NCBI GenBank assembly: GCA_963643985.1
Contig: CAVINP010000008.1
Span: 1-39,307 of the forward strand
Source: SFTH01 sp963643985
GTDB lineage: Bacteria > Bacillota > Clostridia > Christensenellales > Aristaeellaceae
Length of the DNA: 39,307 bases
Reading direction: 5' to 3'
Part shown: piece after piece, positions 8,129 to 16,771 of the stretch
How the letters are laid out: each line of letters starts with the position of its first letter
Numbering within the stretch: the stretch's first letter is position 1
The notes under the pieces: generated by a model
What the model was told of the DNA's origin: nothing
What the model saw: the letters and a program-made list of their open reading frames with translations, nothing else
Databases searched by the model: none
Position numbers and translations under genes: made by a program

Positions 8129-9148
8129 ATGCAAACGGTTGAACTTGACAGATCACGTCTGGACGCACTGCTGCACACCGTTTCCCGCGTGCATGCCGTT
8201 GTGATCGGCGACGTATGCGTGGATGCGTACTGGATGGCGGACATGCGTCTGTCCGAGCTTTCGCGCGAGACGCCGCACCACAATCTTCCCGTTGTCGAAG
8301 AGAGATACGCACTGGGCGGTGCGGGCAACGTCATGAACAATATGCGTGCGCTGGGTGCGTCCGTCGTGCCGGTCACGCTGCTGGGCAGGGATTTTCGCGG
8401 CGAGATTGCAAAGCAGCTCATGGCAGAAGTTGATCTTCCTCTTCACTGCTCGGCCGTCGATCCTTCCCGCGTGACGCCCTGCTACGTCAAGCCCTATCGC
8501 ATGGGCTACGGTGACGTGCGCTACGAAGATCCGCGCATAGACTTTGAAAACCGCGAAGCAATGTCCGAAGTCTGCGAGACGCGGGTGCTGGAATGCCTGA
8601 AAAATGCCGCAGCGGATGCGGACGTGATCGCCGTATCCGATCAGCTGAGCTTTGGCGTGATCACCCCGCGCGTCCGGCAGGCCATACGCGATCTGGCAAC
8701 CAACGGAAAGCGTGTGATCGTGGACAGCCGTGAACGCATTGCCGAATATGCGGGCTGCATCGTCAAGCCCAATGAGATCGAGTCGGCGCGTGCCGTCCAC
8801 CTCTCCCCTGCTGCGGTGACCCCGGAGGACTATCTGCCTGTGGCCGAGGCGCTTCGCAGCCTGACCGGCATGGACGCACTCATCACCATGGGCGGTCAGG
8901 GAGCACTCTGCGTAACCGAGGACGCGGTCATGCACGTGCTGCCGCAAAAGGTTGCACCGCCGATTGACATCGTGGGTGCGGGTGACAGCTTCCTCTCCGC
9001 CTGTGCGCTGGCACTGGGCGCAGGGGCATCTCTGGCCGAGGCGGCAGCGCTGGGCAATCTTGCTTCGGCCGTCACGATTCAAAAGCTCGGTCAGACCGGC
9101 ACGGCAACGGCCGATGAAATCAGGAATCAGTTTGGGAGGACAAAATAA
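8129..9148 (+). CDS. PfkB-family sugar kinase, heptose-7-phosphate kinase-like
   Basis: The 339-residue protein resembles the kinase half of HldE/RfaE (D-glycero-D-manno-heptose 7-phosphate 1-kinase): VVIGDVCVDAYW at the start, GGAGNVMNNMRALGA as the sugar-side signature, and DIVGAGDSFLSACAL with catalytic Asp286. Bifunctional HldE proteins carry a C-terminal adenylyltransferase; this protein stops after the kinase domain, like separate HldA enzymes. A GmhA-like isomerase two genes on supports a heptose or related phospho-sugar substrate. AAGGAGG is 12 bases upstream of the ATG. The stop overlaps the next start by one base (TAATG), so translation is coupled. The exact substrate is inferred, not shown. 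Confidence 0.85.
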   Translation: MQTVELDRSRLDALLHTVSRVHAVVIGDVCVDAYWMADMRLSELSRETPHHNLPVVEERYALGGAGNVMNNMRALGASVVPVTLLGRDFRGEIAKQLMAEVDLPLHCSAVDPSRVTPCYVKPYRMGYGDVRYEDPRIDFENREAMSEVCETRVLECLKNAAADADVIAVSDQLSFGVITPRVRQAIRDLATNGKRVIVDSRERIAEYAGCIVKPNEIESARAVHLSPAAVTPEDYLPVAEALRSLTGMDALITMGGQGALCVTEDAVMHVLPQKVAPPIDIVGAGDSFLSACALALGAGASLAEAAALGNLASAVTIQKLGQTGTATADEIRNQFGRTK

Positions 9149-10128
9149 TGCGCAGAGATGAGCAGCTGGATTTTTCCGGCATTCATACCTGGTCGTCACG
9201 CAACCGCGTGAATATCGTCAAAATCGAGGATCTCAAAAACCCCGATACCGATCCCGTACCCGTATGGGACTGCCCCGAGTTCGACGAGCTGACGGCACGC
9301 ATCGTCAAGGCGCGGCAAAACGGCAGGCCCGTGGTACTGTCCATGGGCGCACACGTAATCAAGAACTGGCTGAGCCGCTATCTGATCGCGTTGATGCAGC
9401 ACGGCATCATCACGCACATCGCCGGCAACGGCGCCTGCTCGATTCATGATTTCGAACTGGCGTATCTGGGCGGCACCTCCGAGCACGTGCCCACCGCCAT
9501 CGAGGACGGCTCGTTCGGCATGTGGGAGGAGACCGGCGGCTGGATGAACGAGGCCATCAAGGCAGGACAAACCCACGGCTACGGCTGTGCACTGGCGGAA
9601 TACGTCGATGCGCACCCGGATCGCTTCCCCCACCGCGATGACTGCGTGTTCTATCAGGCTTACAAGTTTGACATTCCCGCCACCTATCACATCGCACTGG
9701 GCACGGACATCATCCACGAGCATCCGACCTGCGATTTCTCTGCCATCGGTCGGGCCAGCGGCATCGATTTTCACAAGTACTGCCACTCGATTTCGCAGCT
9801 GGACGGCGGTGTGTTCCTGAACTTCGGCTCGGGCGTCATCGGCCCGGAGGTCTTTCTGAAGGCACTGGCCATCACGCGCAACCTGGGCTACCCCGTGCGC
9901 GACATCACCACTGCGAATTTTGACCTGATCGATCTGGGCGATTATCACAGGAACATCGGCTATGACGATCCCAACTACTACTACCGTCCGCGCAAGAACA
10001 TCGTCAATCGCCCCGTATCCACGGGCGGCGTGGGCTGGCACTTTACGGTCGATCACAAGGTCTCCATTCCCAACCTCTACGCGCGGGTGATGGCGGCCAC
10101 AAACGGGGAGGGTTTTGATCATGCATGA
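9148..10128 (+). CDS. Uncharacterised protein, deoxyhypusine synthase-like
   Basis: I do not recognise an established function for this 326-residue protein. Its middle resembles the deoxyhypusine synthase fold: SMGAHVIK, then ITHIAGNGACSIHDFELAYLG, then GTDIIHEHP. The spermidine/lysine active-site region of true deoxyhypusine synthases is not evident, and bacteria lack eIF5A, so it more likely does other NAD-type chemistry on a small molecule. It is locked inside the heptose-like operon: it shares one base with the kinase gene before and 8 bases with the isomerase gene after. GGGAGG is 9 bases before the ATG. It has no signal peptide or membrane segment. A role as dehydrogenase, epimerase or lyase on the phosphorylated sugar is possible but unproven. 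Confidence 0.7.
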   Translation: MRRDEQLDFSGIHTWSSRNRVNIVKIEDLKNPDTDPVPVWDCPEFDELTARIVKARQNGRPVVLSMGAHVIKNWLSRYLIALMQHGIITHIAGNGACSIHDFELAYLGGTSEHVPTAIEDGSFGMWEETGGWMNEAIKAGQTHGYGCALAEYVDAHPDRFPHRDDCVFYQAYKFDIPATYHIALGTDIIHEHPTCDFSAIGRASGIDFHKYCHSISQLDGGVFLNFGSGVIGPEVFLKALAITRNLGYPVRDITTANFDLIDLGDYHRNIGYDDPNYYYRPRKNIVNRPVSTGGVGWHFTVDHKVSIPNLYARVMAATNGEGFDHA

Positions 10129-10690
10129 GAATCTGGATCGTGCGGTTGAAATGCTGTACGAATGCTTCAAAAACGGCAGCAAGCTGCTGATCTGTGGCAA
10201 CGGCGGCAGTGGCGCGGACTCGGCGCACATACTGGGCGAACTGGTCAAGGGCTTCATGAGCAAGCGTCCCCTGCCTCGTGATCTGATCGAAAGGATCGGC
10301 GAACCCTGGGCTGAAAAGCTGCAGTTGGGCCTGCCGGCGATTGATCTGACGGCCAACAATGCACTCATCGGCGCGGTCGCCAACGATCAGGACGGTCAGC
10401 TGCCCTATGCTCAGCAGGTTATGGCCTACTGCAAATGCGGCGATGTGCTCATCGGCATTTCCACCTCCGGCAACGCAGAGAATGTGCTGCGCGCCATGAA
10501 AACGGCGCACGCACTGGGCGGCAAGTGCATCGCACTCACCGGCAAGACGGGCGGTAAGATGGCGGCTGAGGCGGACATACTGCTCAATGTAGATGAAACC
10601 GAGACATATCGTGTGCAGGAAAAGCATCTGCCGCTGTACCATCAGCTCTGTATGCGCGTGGAAGCGAAAATGTTCGGAGAAGAAAAATGA
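10121..10690 (+). CDS. GmhA-like phosphoheptose isomerase (SIS domain)
   Basis: The 189-residue SIS protein resembles sedoheptulose 7-phosphate isomerase. It has CGNGGSGADSAHILGEL near the start, GISTSGNAENVL as the phosphate-binding loop, and LTGKTGGKMA. Catalytic positions are kept: Glu40 aligns with E. coli Glu65, and Gln166/His174 keep the 8-residue spacing of Gln172/His180. About 19 extra residues sit after Glu40 (the KRPLPRDLIERIGEPW segment), so the substrate may differ from the classical one. I prefer the ATG at 10121 (GGGGAGGG 8 bases upstream) over an in-frame TTG at 10115. It overlaps the gene before by 8 bases and the kinase after by ATGA. Confidence 0.85.
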   Translation: MHENLDRAVEMLYECFKNGSKLLICGNGGSGADSAHILGELVKGFMSKRPLPRDLIERIGEPWAEKLQLGLPAIDLTANNALIGAVANDQDGQLPYAQQVMAYCKCGDVLIGISTSGNAENVLRAMKTAHALGGKCIALTGKTGGKMAAEADILLNVDETETYRVQEKHLPLYHQLCMRVEAKMFGEEK

Positions 10691-11571
10691 GCAAGCTGTA
10701 TCTTGGACTGGACATCGGCGGCACGAAGTGTGCGCTGGTAAGCGGCAACGAAAACTGCGAGATCCTCAGCCGCTATGCGCTGCGCACCGCAGATTATCCC
10801 TCCTGGCGTGAACTTCTGGATGCACTGCTGGAGCACGTCCCCGCAGGGAAGTACGAGGCTGTGGGCGTGAGCTGCGGCGGTCCGCTGGATTCCGAACGGG
10901 GGCTGATACTCTCGCCGCCCAATCTGCCCGGCTGGGACGAAGTGCCCATCGTGGCCTATCTGGAAGAAAAACTGGGCATCCCCGCCTTTGTCCAGAACGA
11001 TGCAAATGCCTGTGCGCTGGCTGAGTGGCGCTTCGGCGCAGGGCGCGGCTGCCGCAACATGATCTTTCTGACCTTCGGTACGGGGTTGGGTGCGGGACTG
11101 ATACTGGGCGGCCGCCTCTATGCCGGTACAAACGACATGGCGGGCGAGATCGGTCATGTACGCGCCGCGGCCGACGGTCCCGTCGGCTATAACAAGTACG
11201 GCTCCTACGAAGGCTTCTGCTCCGGCGGCGGCATCCGACAGCTGACGGGCGGCGTCTCTGCCCGCGATGCGGTGCTGCGTGCCGATGCAGGTGATGCGGA
11301 AATGGCAGAGGCACTGAATATCAGTGCCGAAAAGCTGGGGGCCTGCCTGGCACTGCTGATCGATTTGCTCAACCCGGAACGCATCGTGGTGGGCAGCATC
11401 TATGCCCGCGCCGAACGCTACTTCCGTGACGCGTCGCAACGCGTGATCGATGCCGAGGCATTGGAAATGTCGCGTTCGGTCTGCAATGTCGTTCCTGCCA
11501 AACTGGGCGATGCCATCGGCGACTACGCTGCCATCAGCGTCGGCATCGACGGCATGGCGAACAGAAAATAA
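10687..11571 (+). CDS. ROK-family sugar kinase
   Basis: The 294-residue protein opens with GLDIGGTK, the phosphate-1 ATP motif of ROK kinases, and has the catalytic aspartate in QNDANACALAEW (Asp105) plus FGTGLGAGLILGG. It has no DNA-binding domain, so it is an enzyme, unlike the ROK repressor upstream. The usual CxCGxxGC zinc site is replaced by a segment with NKYGSYEGFCSGGG, as in one ROK subgroup. It likely phosphorylates a hexose or similar sugar entering through the ABC transporter. It overlaps the isomerase gene by ATGA and ends the operon before a strong terminator. The substrate is not known. Confidence 0.9.
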   Translation: MSKLYLGLDIGGTKCALVSGNENCEILSRYALRTADYPSWRELLDALLEHVPAGKYEAVGVSCGGPLDSERGLILSPPNLPGWDEVPIVAYLEEKLGIPAFVQNDANACALAEWRFGAGRGCRNMIFLTFGTGLGAGLILGGRLYAGTNDMAGEIGHVRAAADGPVGYNKYGSYEGFCSGGGIRQLTGGVSARDAVLRADAGDAEMAEALNISAEKLGACLALLIDLLNPERIVVGSIYARAERYFRDASQRVIDAEALEMSRSVCNVVPAKLGDAIGDYAAISVGIDGMANRK

Positions 11572-11582
11572 TGGTTCACAGT

Positions 11583-11626
11583 GTCAAAAAACGGCTTCCG
11601 ACACATGCGTCGGAAGCCGTTTTGAC
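11583..11626. terminator. Bidirectional terminator between convergent operons
   Basis: The arms at 11583-11602 and 11609-11626 form an 18-bp stem rich in GC at its core with A-tract and T-tract at the two ends, around a 6-base loop. It sits between the ROK kinase stop and the Nif11 peptide stop, so it can end both transcripts. Confidence 0.9.
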
Positions 11627-11637
11627 GTTTGGGTTGG

Positions 11638-11994
11638 TCAGATCACTACGCATCTCACCAACTCCAGCAGACACTTGTTGGTTGAACTGTTGCTCATCAG
11701 TGCAGTCAGGCACAGATTTGCCTGAGAGTTGCTGATCACGCAGGCAGCGTTCACATTTTCAAGGCATGCACTTTGCGAAGAAGTGAGTGTCAGAGCTGAA
11801 CTCTCGAGGCCGCCGGAAACATTGTCCAGTTCCTCATCCTTCAGTTCGCTCATGCCGTTTTTAATCTGCTCAAAGCTGATCCTGGCATCCTCATCGCTCA
11901 TATCAATGCCGTTGGCTTTGGCCAGTGCCTTCAGAGCCTCCGCGCTCTGCGCGCCGAGGATTTTTTCCATCTTGTCCTTATCAAAATTTGCCAT
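11638..11994 (-). CDS. Nif11-type precursor peptide with double-glycine leader
   Basis: The 118-residue peptide has a Nif11-family leader (residues 1-62: MANFDKDKMEKILG..., ending DEELDNVSGG). The core of 56 residues is rich in Ser and Thr and holds five cysteines (positions 77, 85, 95, 108, 115). Cutting after GG by the C39 peptidase transporter upstream (14597-16765) would release it. Such cores are usually turned into lanthionine- or thioether-containing peptides, but no modifying enzyme is in the window. The ATG at 11994 has AAGGAG 9 bases upstream; a longer in-frame version to 12060 is not supported. It is the last gene of the minus-strand export operon. Confidence 0.88.
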   Translation of the reverse strand: MANFDKDKMEKILGAQSAEALKALAKANGIDMSDEDARISFEQIKNGMSELKDEELDNVSGGLESSALTLTSSQSACLENVNAACVISNSQANLCLTALMSNSSTNKCLLELVRCVVI

Positions 11995-12143
11995 TATCTT
12001 GTTCTCCTTGTTTTTCATTCGTATTCGGGACATCAATTCATCCATCCCGATCTTTATCACCGTTGTTGCGATTCTTTGATGTCAGCGGTTCACAACTTGC
12101 GTCTTACCCATCTCAAACATCGGTTACGACCTTCGGCTGAAAG

Positions 12144-12311
12144 TCATTCCAGGGTATTCAGATCGCGTTCTCCGGGCTTTTCCAGATCCATGAGATGATT
12201 CGCTTCTGCTGTATTGACCAGTAGCTCGGGGGTGCTTCCGCCCGTCACATTCGCCAAATCCTCATCAATCAGCGCTGCTTGCTCCGCTACGGGTTTCTCC
12301 TCTTTCGACAT
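12144..12311 (-). CDS. Small double-glycine peptide, second candidate precursor
   Basis: A 55-residue ORF reads MSKEEKPVAEQAALIDEDLA, then NVTGG, then a 30-residue tail starting STPELLVN and ending LNTLE. The LANVTGG motif is a double-glycine cleavage site like the NVSGG of the neighbouring Nif11 peptide. The tail has no cysteine and is acidic. AAGGAGG lies 7 bases before the ATG at 12311; an in-frame ATG at 12317 is too close to it. The ORF sits between the ABC transporter gene and the Nif11 gene on the same strand. It is likely exported and cut by the same C39 transporter; whether it is a bacteriocin, a signal or an accessory peptide is open. Confidence 0.72.
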   Translation of the reverse strand: MSKEEKPVAEQAALIDEDLANVTGGSTPELLVNTAEANHLMDLEKPGERDLNTLE

Positions 12312-12401
12312 GACCATGCCTCCTTTCGTCTCTTATAGCTGTACGGCCGTATTATGTTATTTTCTACAATCAAGCGTATTTTCCTGCATACTTTGAAGTT
12401 T

Positions 12402-14579
12402 TTACAGATTTTGCCGCGCCACAAGCTCTGCAAAGAAGCCGTTTCGGGCAATCAATTCTTTGTATGTGCCGTCCTCGATAATCCTGCCCTTGTCAAGCAC
12501 GATGATCCTGTCACACTGCTTTATGGTGGAGAGGCGATGCGCAATCACGATGCGTGTGCACTTCAGGGCATCAAGCGCATCGGACACGGTCTTTTGCGTG
12601 ATGTTGTCCAGCGCCGACGTGGCCTCATCAAACATCAGTATACTGGGCTTGCCCGCAACGGCGCGGGCGATCATCAGGCGCTGCCGCTGGCCGCCGGATA
12701 TGCCGCCGGTGCCTTCGGCAATGAAGGTATGCATGCCCATGGGCATGGCGCGTATGTCGTCGGCAATGTCTGCCAGCTCCGCAGCCTCCCACGCATCCTG
12801 CATGGTCAACGTGGGCGCGGAAATGACGATGTTGGAATAGATGTCGCCGCCCAGCAGCTTGCCGTCCTGCATGACCGTGCCGATGTGCCGTCTCAGCGAT
12901 TTGAGATCGATCGTGGACAGATCGCAGCCGTCATAGTAGATCGCGCCCCGCTGCGGTGTTTCAAAGCCAAGCATCAGCCGCATCAGCGTGGATTTGCCAC
13001 AGCCCGTCGTACCGACGATCGCGACATACTGCCCCGGCAGGATCTTCAGACTGAGGTCATTGAGTATCAGCGGCCCTCCCGGAGTATATCGAAACGACAC
13101 GTTGCTCAGCTCGATGCCTCCGCCGAGCCTTGTGACGGTCCGTTTGTTTCCCGCTGTTTCCGGCACATTTTCCAGTATGGGTCGTACCATGTCCAGCACA
13201 GGTCTGATCATGGCAAACGTGCCCGCCATGCCCGTCAGAGAGGTGAACGCGCCCATCACCATGCCGTAGGCGCTGTTGAAAGCATAGTAGTCCGCCAGAG
13301 GCAGCCCCGTCCTGACGGTGTGGTAGTAGATCACGATCGTGCCCACAAGGGATACGGTGCTCGTGATCACCTTGGACAGCTTCAAAAACACCGGCGGATC
13401 ATATTCAAGCCGTGCCCGCTTTGCGTATATATCTGCCCATTTGGCAAAGGCACGCTTCTGAGCGCCCGCAAGGCGTATCTTCTGAAGGCCCGTGAGCAGC
13501 GCATACTCCATGCCTTTTTCCTCGGCGTACAACTGCAGCTTCTTCATGGAAACGCGAACCTGCACGAGAAGCGCAATCAGCGATACGACCAGCGTACAGA
13601 GTATGACTGCCAGACCCGGTATCACAAGGCCCGGACCGTAGGAAACCATTTGGGTGATGTACACCAGGGAAAACAGGCCCGTCAATCCCGCAGAGAGCAC
13701 GCTCTCCACGAGAAGCTTGCACAGGGAATTGACATTTTCCATGCGCCCCGCCAAGTCACCCGAGGCATGCGCCTTGAAAAACGAGGCCGGCAGGGACAGC
13801 AGGCGCATCATGGTCGCCGCCTGCACCTGAACGGCCAGCTTGCGCTCCAGCCGTGCGTGCACGAGCGTCTTTATCGCGCCGATGAATACCCGAGCCAGAC
13901 TCACGCAAAACAGAAAACCGAAGACTGCAAGAAGCAGCTGCATGTTCCTGCTTTCGATGACCGAGCCGTAGATCAGCCTTTGGATCTTCGGCAACAGCAG
14001 GCCCATGAGCGCAGCGGCCAGCGACACGCAGCCAAGCAACACCACATCCGCTGCGGACAGGCATCCCGCGATATACCTCAGCATATCCCGAACGCCGATC
14101 TTCTTTTGCGGCAGAGGTCTGTAGAAGCACAGCGCCTCCGAATCGATCATGTGCCGCGTGTTTTTGTTCAGCCGCACCCATTTGCCGCTGTGAACATCGT
14201 AGAAACGATAGCCGCTCAGCCCGCAGGGCAGCAGTGCCACGGGCGTACCGTCATCGCTGCGAATCCCCAGGTATGCTCCGACGGCGTCCCTGTACCATGT
14301 GCCCTCCAACTTCACCGGCCTGCGCAGAAGGCCGGACGGGCGCAGGAGGAAATCGATCCGGTCGTTCAGATCCCGGATGTCTTCCGGCAGTTCCGGCGGC
14401 TTGATGCGGTAGTATCCCAGTATCTGAGCGATCGCGTTCCTTGTGCGCGTGCTTTCGTCCTCCATCGCGTGCAGGAGGCGTTCACCCATGACAGCGCTCG
14501 AGACCCGGGCAAAAGCATCGGCAAAGCAATCATCGTCATGCGCAATGCGCCGACGTATCTGCTCGTCAAACCAACCCAT
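12402..14579 (-). CDS. NHLM-type bacteriocin ABC transporter, ATP-binding/permease
   Basis: The 725-residue protein has an N-terminal extension of roughly 170 residues, a six-helix ABC exporter membrane domain (about 185-460), and an ATPase domain with Walker A GTTGCGKST (about 523-531), signature ISGGQRQRL and Walker B ILMFDEATSALD. It lacks a C39 peptidase. This pattern, paired with a C39 transporter, is that of the second ABC protein of NHLM (nitrile-hydratase-leader microcin) export systems. It likely partners with the next transporter to export Nif11-leader peptides. GGGGAGGAGG lies 8 bases before the ATG, and the gene starts 17 bases after the C39 transporter stop. Confidence 0.9.
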   Translation of the reverse strand: MGWFDEQIRRRIAHDDDCFADAFARVSSAVMGERLLHAMEDESTRTRNAIAQILGYYRIKPPELPEDIRDLNDRIDFLLRPSGLLRRPVKLEGTWYRDAVGAYLGIRSDDGTPVALLPCGLSGYRFYDVHSGKWVRLNKNTRHMIDSEALCFYRPLPQKKIGVRDMLRYIAGCLSAADVVLLGCVSLAAALMGLLLPKIQRLIYGSVIESRNMQLLLAVFGFLFCVSLARVFIGAIKTLVHARLERKLAVQVQAATMMRLLSLPASFFKAHASGDLAGRMENVNSLCKLLVESVLSAGLTGLFSLVYITQMVSYGPGLVIPGLAVILCTLVVSLIALLVQVRVSMKKLQLYAEEKGMEYALLTGLQKIRLAGAQKRAFAKWADIYAKRARLEYDPPVFLKLSKVITSTVSLVGTIVIYYHTVRTGLPLADYYAFNSAYGMVMGAFTSLTGMAGTFAMIRPVLDMVRPILENVPETAGNKRTVTRLGGGIELSNVSFRYTPGGPLILNDLSLKILPGQYVAIVGTTGCGKSTLMRLMLGFETPQRGAIYYDGCDLSTIDLKSLRRHIGTVMQDGKLLGGDIYSNIVISAPTLTMQDAWEAAELADIADDIRAMPMGMHTFIAEGTGGISGGQRQRLMIARAVAGKPSILMFDEATSALDNITQKTVSDALDALKCTRIVIAHRLSTIKQCDRIIVLDKGRIIEDGTYKELIARNGFFAELVARQNL

Positions 14580-14596
14580 GCACGATGCCTCCTCCC

Positions 14597-16765
14597 CTAT
14601 TCGCTGCAGACCAGCTTTGTGTATCGGCCGCCGAGCGCCATCAGTTCCTCGTGCGTGCCCCGCTCCGTGACCTGTCCGTGATCGAGCACGATGATCTCGT
14701 CGCAGTCGCGAATGGTGCTGAGGCGATGCGCCACCACGATGCAGGTGATGCCGCGATCCGCTATGGCCTTGACCACGTCATATTCCGTCTTTGCATCGAG
14801 CGCGGAGGTTGCCTCATCCATGATGATGATGGTCGGATCCTGCGCCAGCACGCGTGCGATCTCCAGGCGCTGCCGCTGGCCGCCGGAGAGATTTCGCCCA
14901 CCCTCCGTGAGCTTGTAGCGATAGCCGCCGTCACGCTGCATGATGTCGCTGTGCATCTGCGCATCCCGCGCCGCGAGTATCATCTCAAAATCCTCGATGG
15001 AATCGTCCCACATCCTGATGTTGTTGGCAATCGTGTCTGCAAAGAGCGTGATGTCCTGATCGACCACCGCCAGTGACCCCGTGAAGACGCTGCGATTGAT
15101 CTCAGATATCGGTTTGCCGTCAAAAAAGATTTCTCCCGACCAGGGTCTGTACAGTCCCGAAATCAGTTTGGAGAGCGTAGATTTGCCGCAGCCGGACGCC
15201 CCGACGATGGCCACGCGTTTGCCCGGCATCAGCGTCATGGAAAAGTCCTTTATAAGCGGCTCTTCCAGAGGTGAATAGCCGAAGCTGATATTTTTGATTT
15301 CAATCCTGCCGCTGAGCTTGCCGTACTCCTTATCGGGTGAAATCGCCTCATCCTGCGGCGGCACATCCGTGGGATACTCCATGACGTCCTCGATGCGCTC
15401 CATGTCGGTGCGCATCTCCTGAAAAGTCCGGGATGCACCGATAAGCTGAGTGGCCGGCGAAAGGAAAGAAGAAAGAAAACCCGAAAAGGCGGTGATCATG
15501 CCGACGGTCCAAGCGCCCCTTTGGCAGAGGTACACGCTGCCCATCAGCACCGCTGTATTGGCTGCCGTGGATATGACCGACGGAATAATCTCCAGGCAGG
15601 CGTTCATGCGCTCGTATTTCACCTCGGAGGCATTGGCACTTGCCTGATAGCCCGACCATTTTTCGAAATAGCCGCTCTCTGCACCTGCCGCCTTGATGGA
15701 CTCAATCATCTCGATGCCGTTCACCGTCGCTGCAATGAGCCGGCTCCTGTCGCGGCTCGTCACGCGGGTCAGATTGACGCGCCTTTGGGAGATGATGTGC
15801 CCCGCCAGCATGTTCAGTGCCGTGGAAGTGATGCCGATCAAAGAGAGCGGCAGGCTGTAGCGCAGCATGACAAAGAGGTAGAAGAGCATCATGACCGTCT
15901 GTATGCCCAGCGGCGCAAAGGTTGATATGATGCTGCCCGCGATCGTCTCGTTGCGGCTGCGGCGCTCCGCGACATCGCCCGCCATCCTCTGCGAGAAAAA
16001 GGCCATGGGAAGGCGCAGCACATGCCACATGTATTCGCAGTTGGCCACAATGGCGATCTTGCCGTTGACCTTGTAGGAATAGGTTGCCTGTATCCACGTG
16101 ACGATGAGCTGCACCAGCGCCAGCGCGGAAATGCCGTACATGAAGGGTTCAAACCACTCAGGATTTTTGCCCGTGAGCAGATAATCCGCAAACACGTTTG
16201 AAAAGCCCGGCGTAATGATGCCGATCAGGGAGGTGATCACCGTCGTGACGGCGACGAGCGCAAAAGCGCTGCCCGTACCCCTGAGCTTCTTTTTCATGAA
16301 CTGCATGATGCTCTTGGGTTTCCCGGAGGGCACAAAATTTTCACCCGGCTCAAACATCAGGCAAATGCCCGTGAAGGCCTCGTCAAAGCGTTCCTTGGAG
16401 ACCGTATATGTGCCCTTGGCGGGATCATTGATCACCGCCTTTTCACCCCGAAAGCCGCAGAGCACGACGAAGTGATTAAATTCCCAATGAACGATGCAGG
16501 GAAACGAACCGCTCTGCCTGAGTGCTTCCGGCTCGTAGCGGTAGCCCTTGGCCGTCAGACCGTAGCTGCGTGCCGCCAGGAGTATGTTCTTTGCTTTTGA
16601 GCCGTCACGGGATACGCCGCAGGCGGCGCGCACCTGCTCGAGCGGCACCCACTTGCCGTAATAGGCCAATATCATCGTCAGGCAGGCGGCACCGCACTCC
16701 AACGCTTCCAGCTGTATAACGACGGGGACCCGTTTGACCGGCTTTGTCTGTCTCACATGCGTCAC
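14597..16765 (-). CDS. NHLM-type ABC transporter with C39 leader peptidase
   Basis: The 722-residue protein has a peptidase C39 domain at residues 1-145, an exporter membrane domain and a C-terminal ATPase. The protease site is complete: Gln18, Cys24 (LECGAAC), His98 (NHFVVL) and Asp114 (NDP). The ATPase has GASGCGKST, LSGGQRQRL and IIIMDEATSALD. It should cut leaders after the double glycine and export the product through the membrane. Likely substrates are the two GG peptides downstream. The start is a GTG at 16765, 6 bases after the stop of the secretion protein gene, with only a weak ribosome-binding site, so translation is probably coupled to the upstream gene. Confidence 0.93.
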   Translation of the reverse strand: MTHVRQTKPVKRVPVVIQLEALECGAACLTMILAYYGKWVPLEQVRAACGVSRDGSKAKNILLAARSYGLTAKGYRYEPEALRQSGSFPCIVHWEFNHFVVLCGFRGEKAVINDPAKGTYTVSKERFDEAFTGICLMFEPGENFVPSGKPKSIMQFMKKKLRGTGSAFALVAVTTVITSLIGIITPGFSNVFADYLLTGKNPEWFEPFMYGISALALVQLIVTWIQATYSYKVNGKIAIVANCEYMWHVLRLPMAFFSQRMAGDVAERRSRNETIAGSIISTFAPLGIQTVMMLFYLFVMLRYSLPLSLIGITSTALNMLAGHIISQRRVNLTRVTSRDRSRLIAATVNGIEMIESIKAAGAESGYFEKWSGYQASANASEVKYERMNACLEIIPSVISTAANTAVLMGSVYLCQRGAWTVGMITAFSGFLSSFLSPATQLIGASRTFQEMRTDMERIEDVMEYPTDVPPQDEAISPDKEYGKLSGRIEIKNISFGYSPLEEPLIKDFSMTLMPGKRVAIVGASGCGKSTLSKLISGLYRPWSGEIFFDGKPISEINRSVFTGSLAVVDQDITLFADTIANNIRMWDDSIEDFEMILAARDAQMHSDIMQRDGGYRYKLTEGGRNLSGGQRQRLEIARVLAQDPTIIIMDEATSALDAKTEYDVVKAIADRGITCIVVAHRLSTIRDCDEIIVLDHGQVTERGTHEELMALGGRYTKLVCSE

Positions 16766-16771
16766 CCCGTC

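Noticed and set aside
10687..11571. ROK kinase as a second repressor
   Set aside because: It starts directly with the ATP-binding GLDIGGTK motif and has no helix-turn-helix.
12354..14681. Open frame of 775 codons on the plus strand over the ABC transporter gene
   Set aside because: It is an antisense shadow rich in His, Arg and Gln; the minus strand encodes an ABC protein with all motifs.
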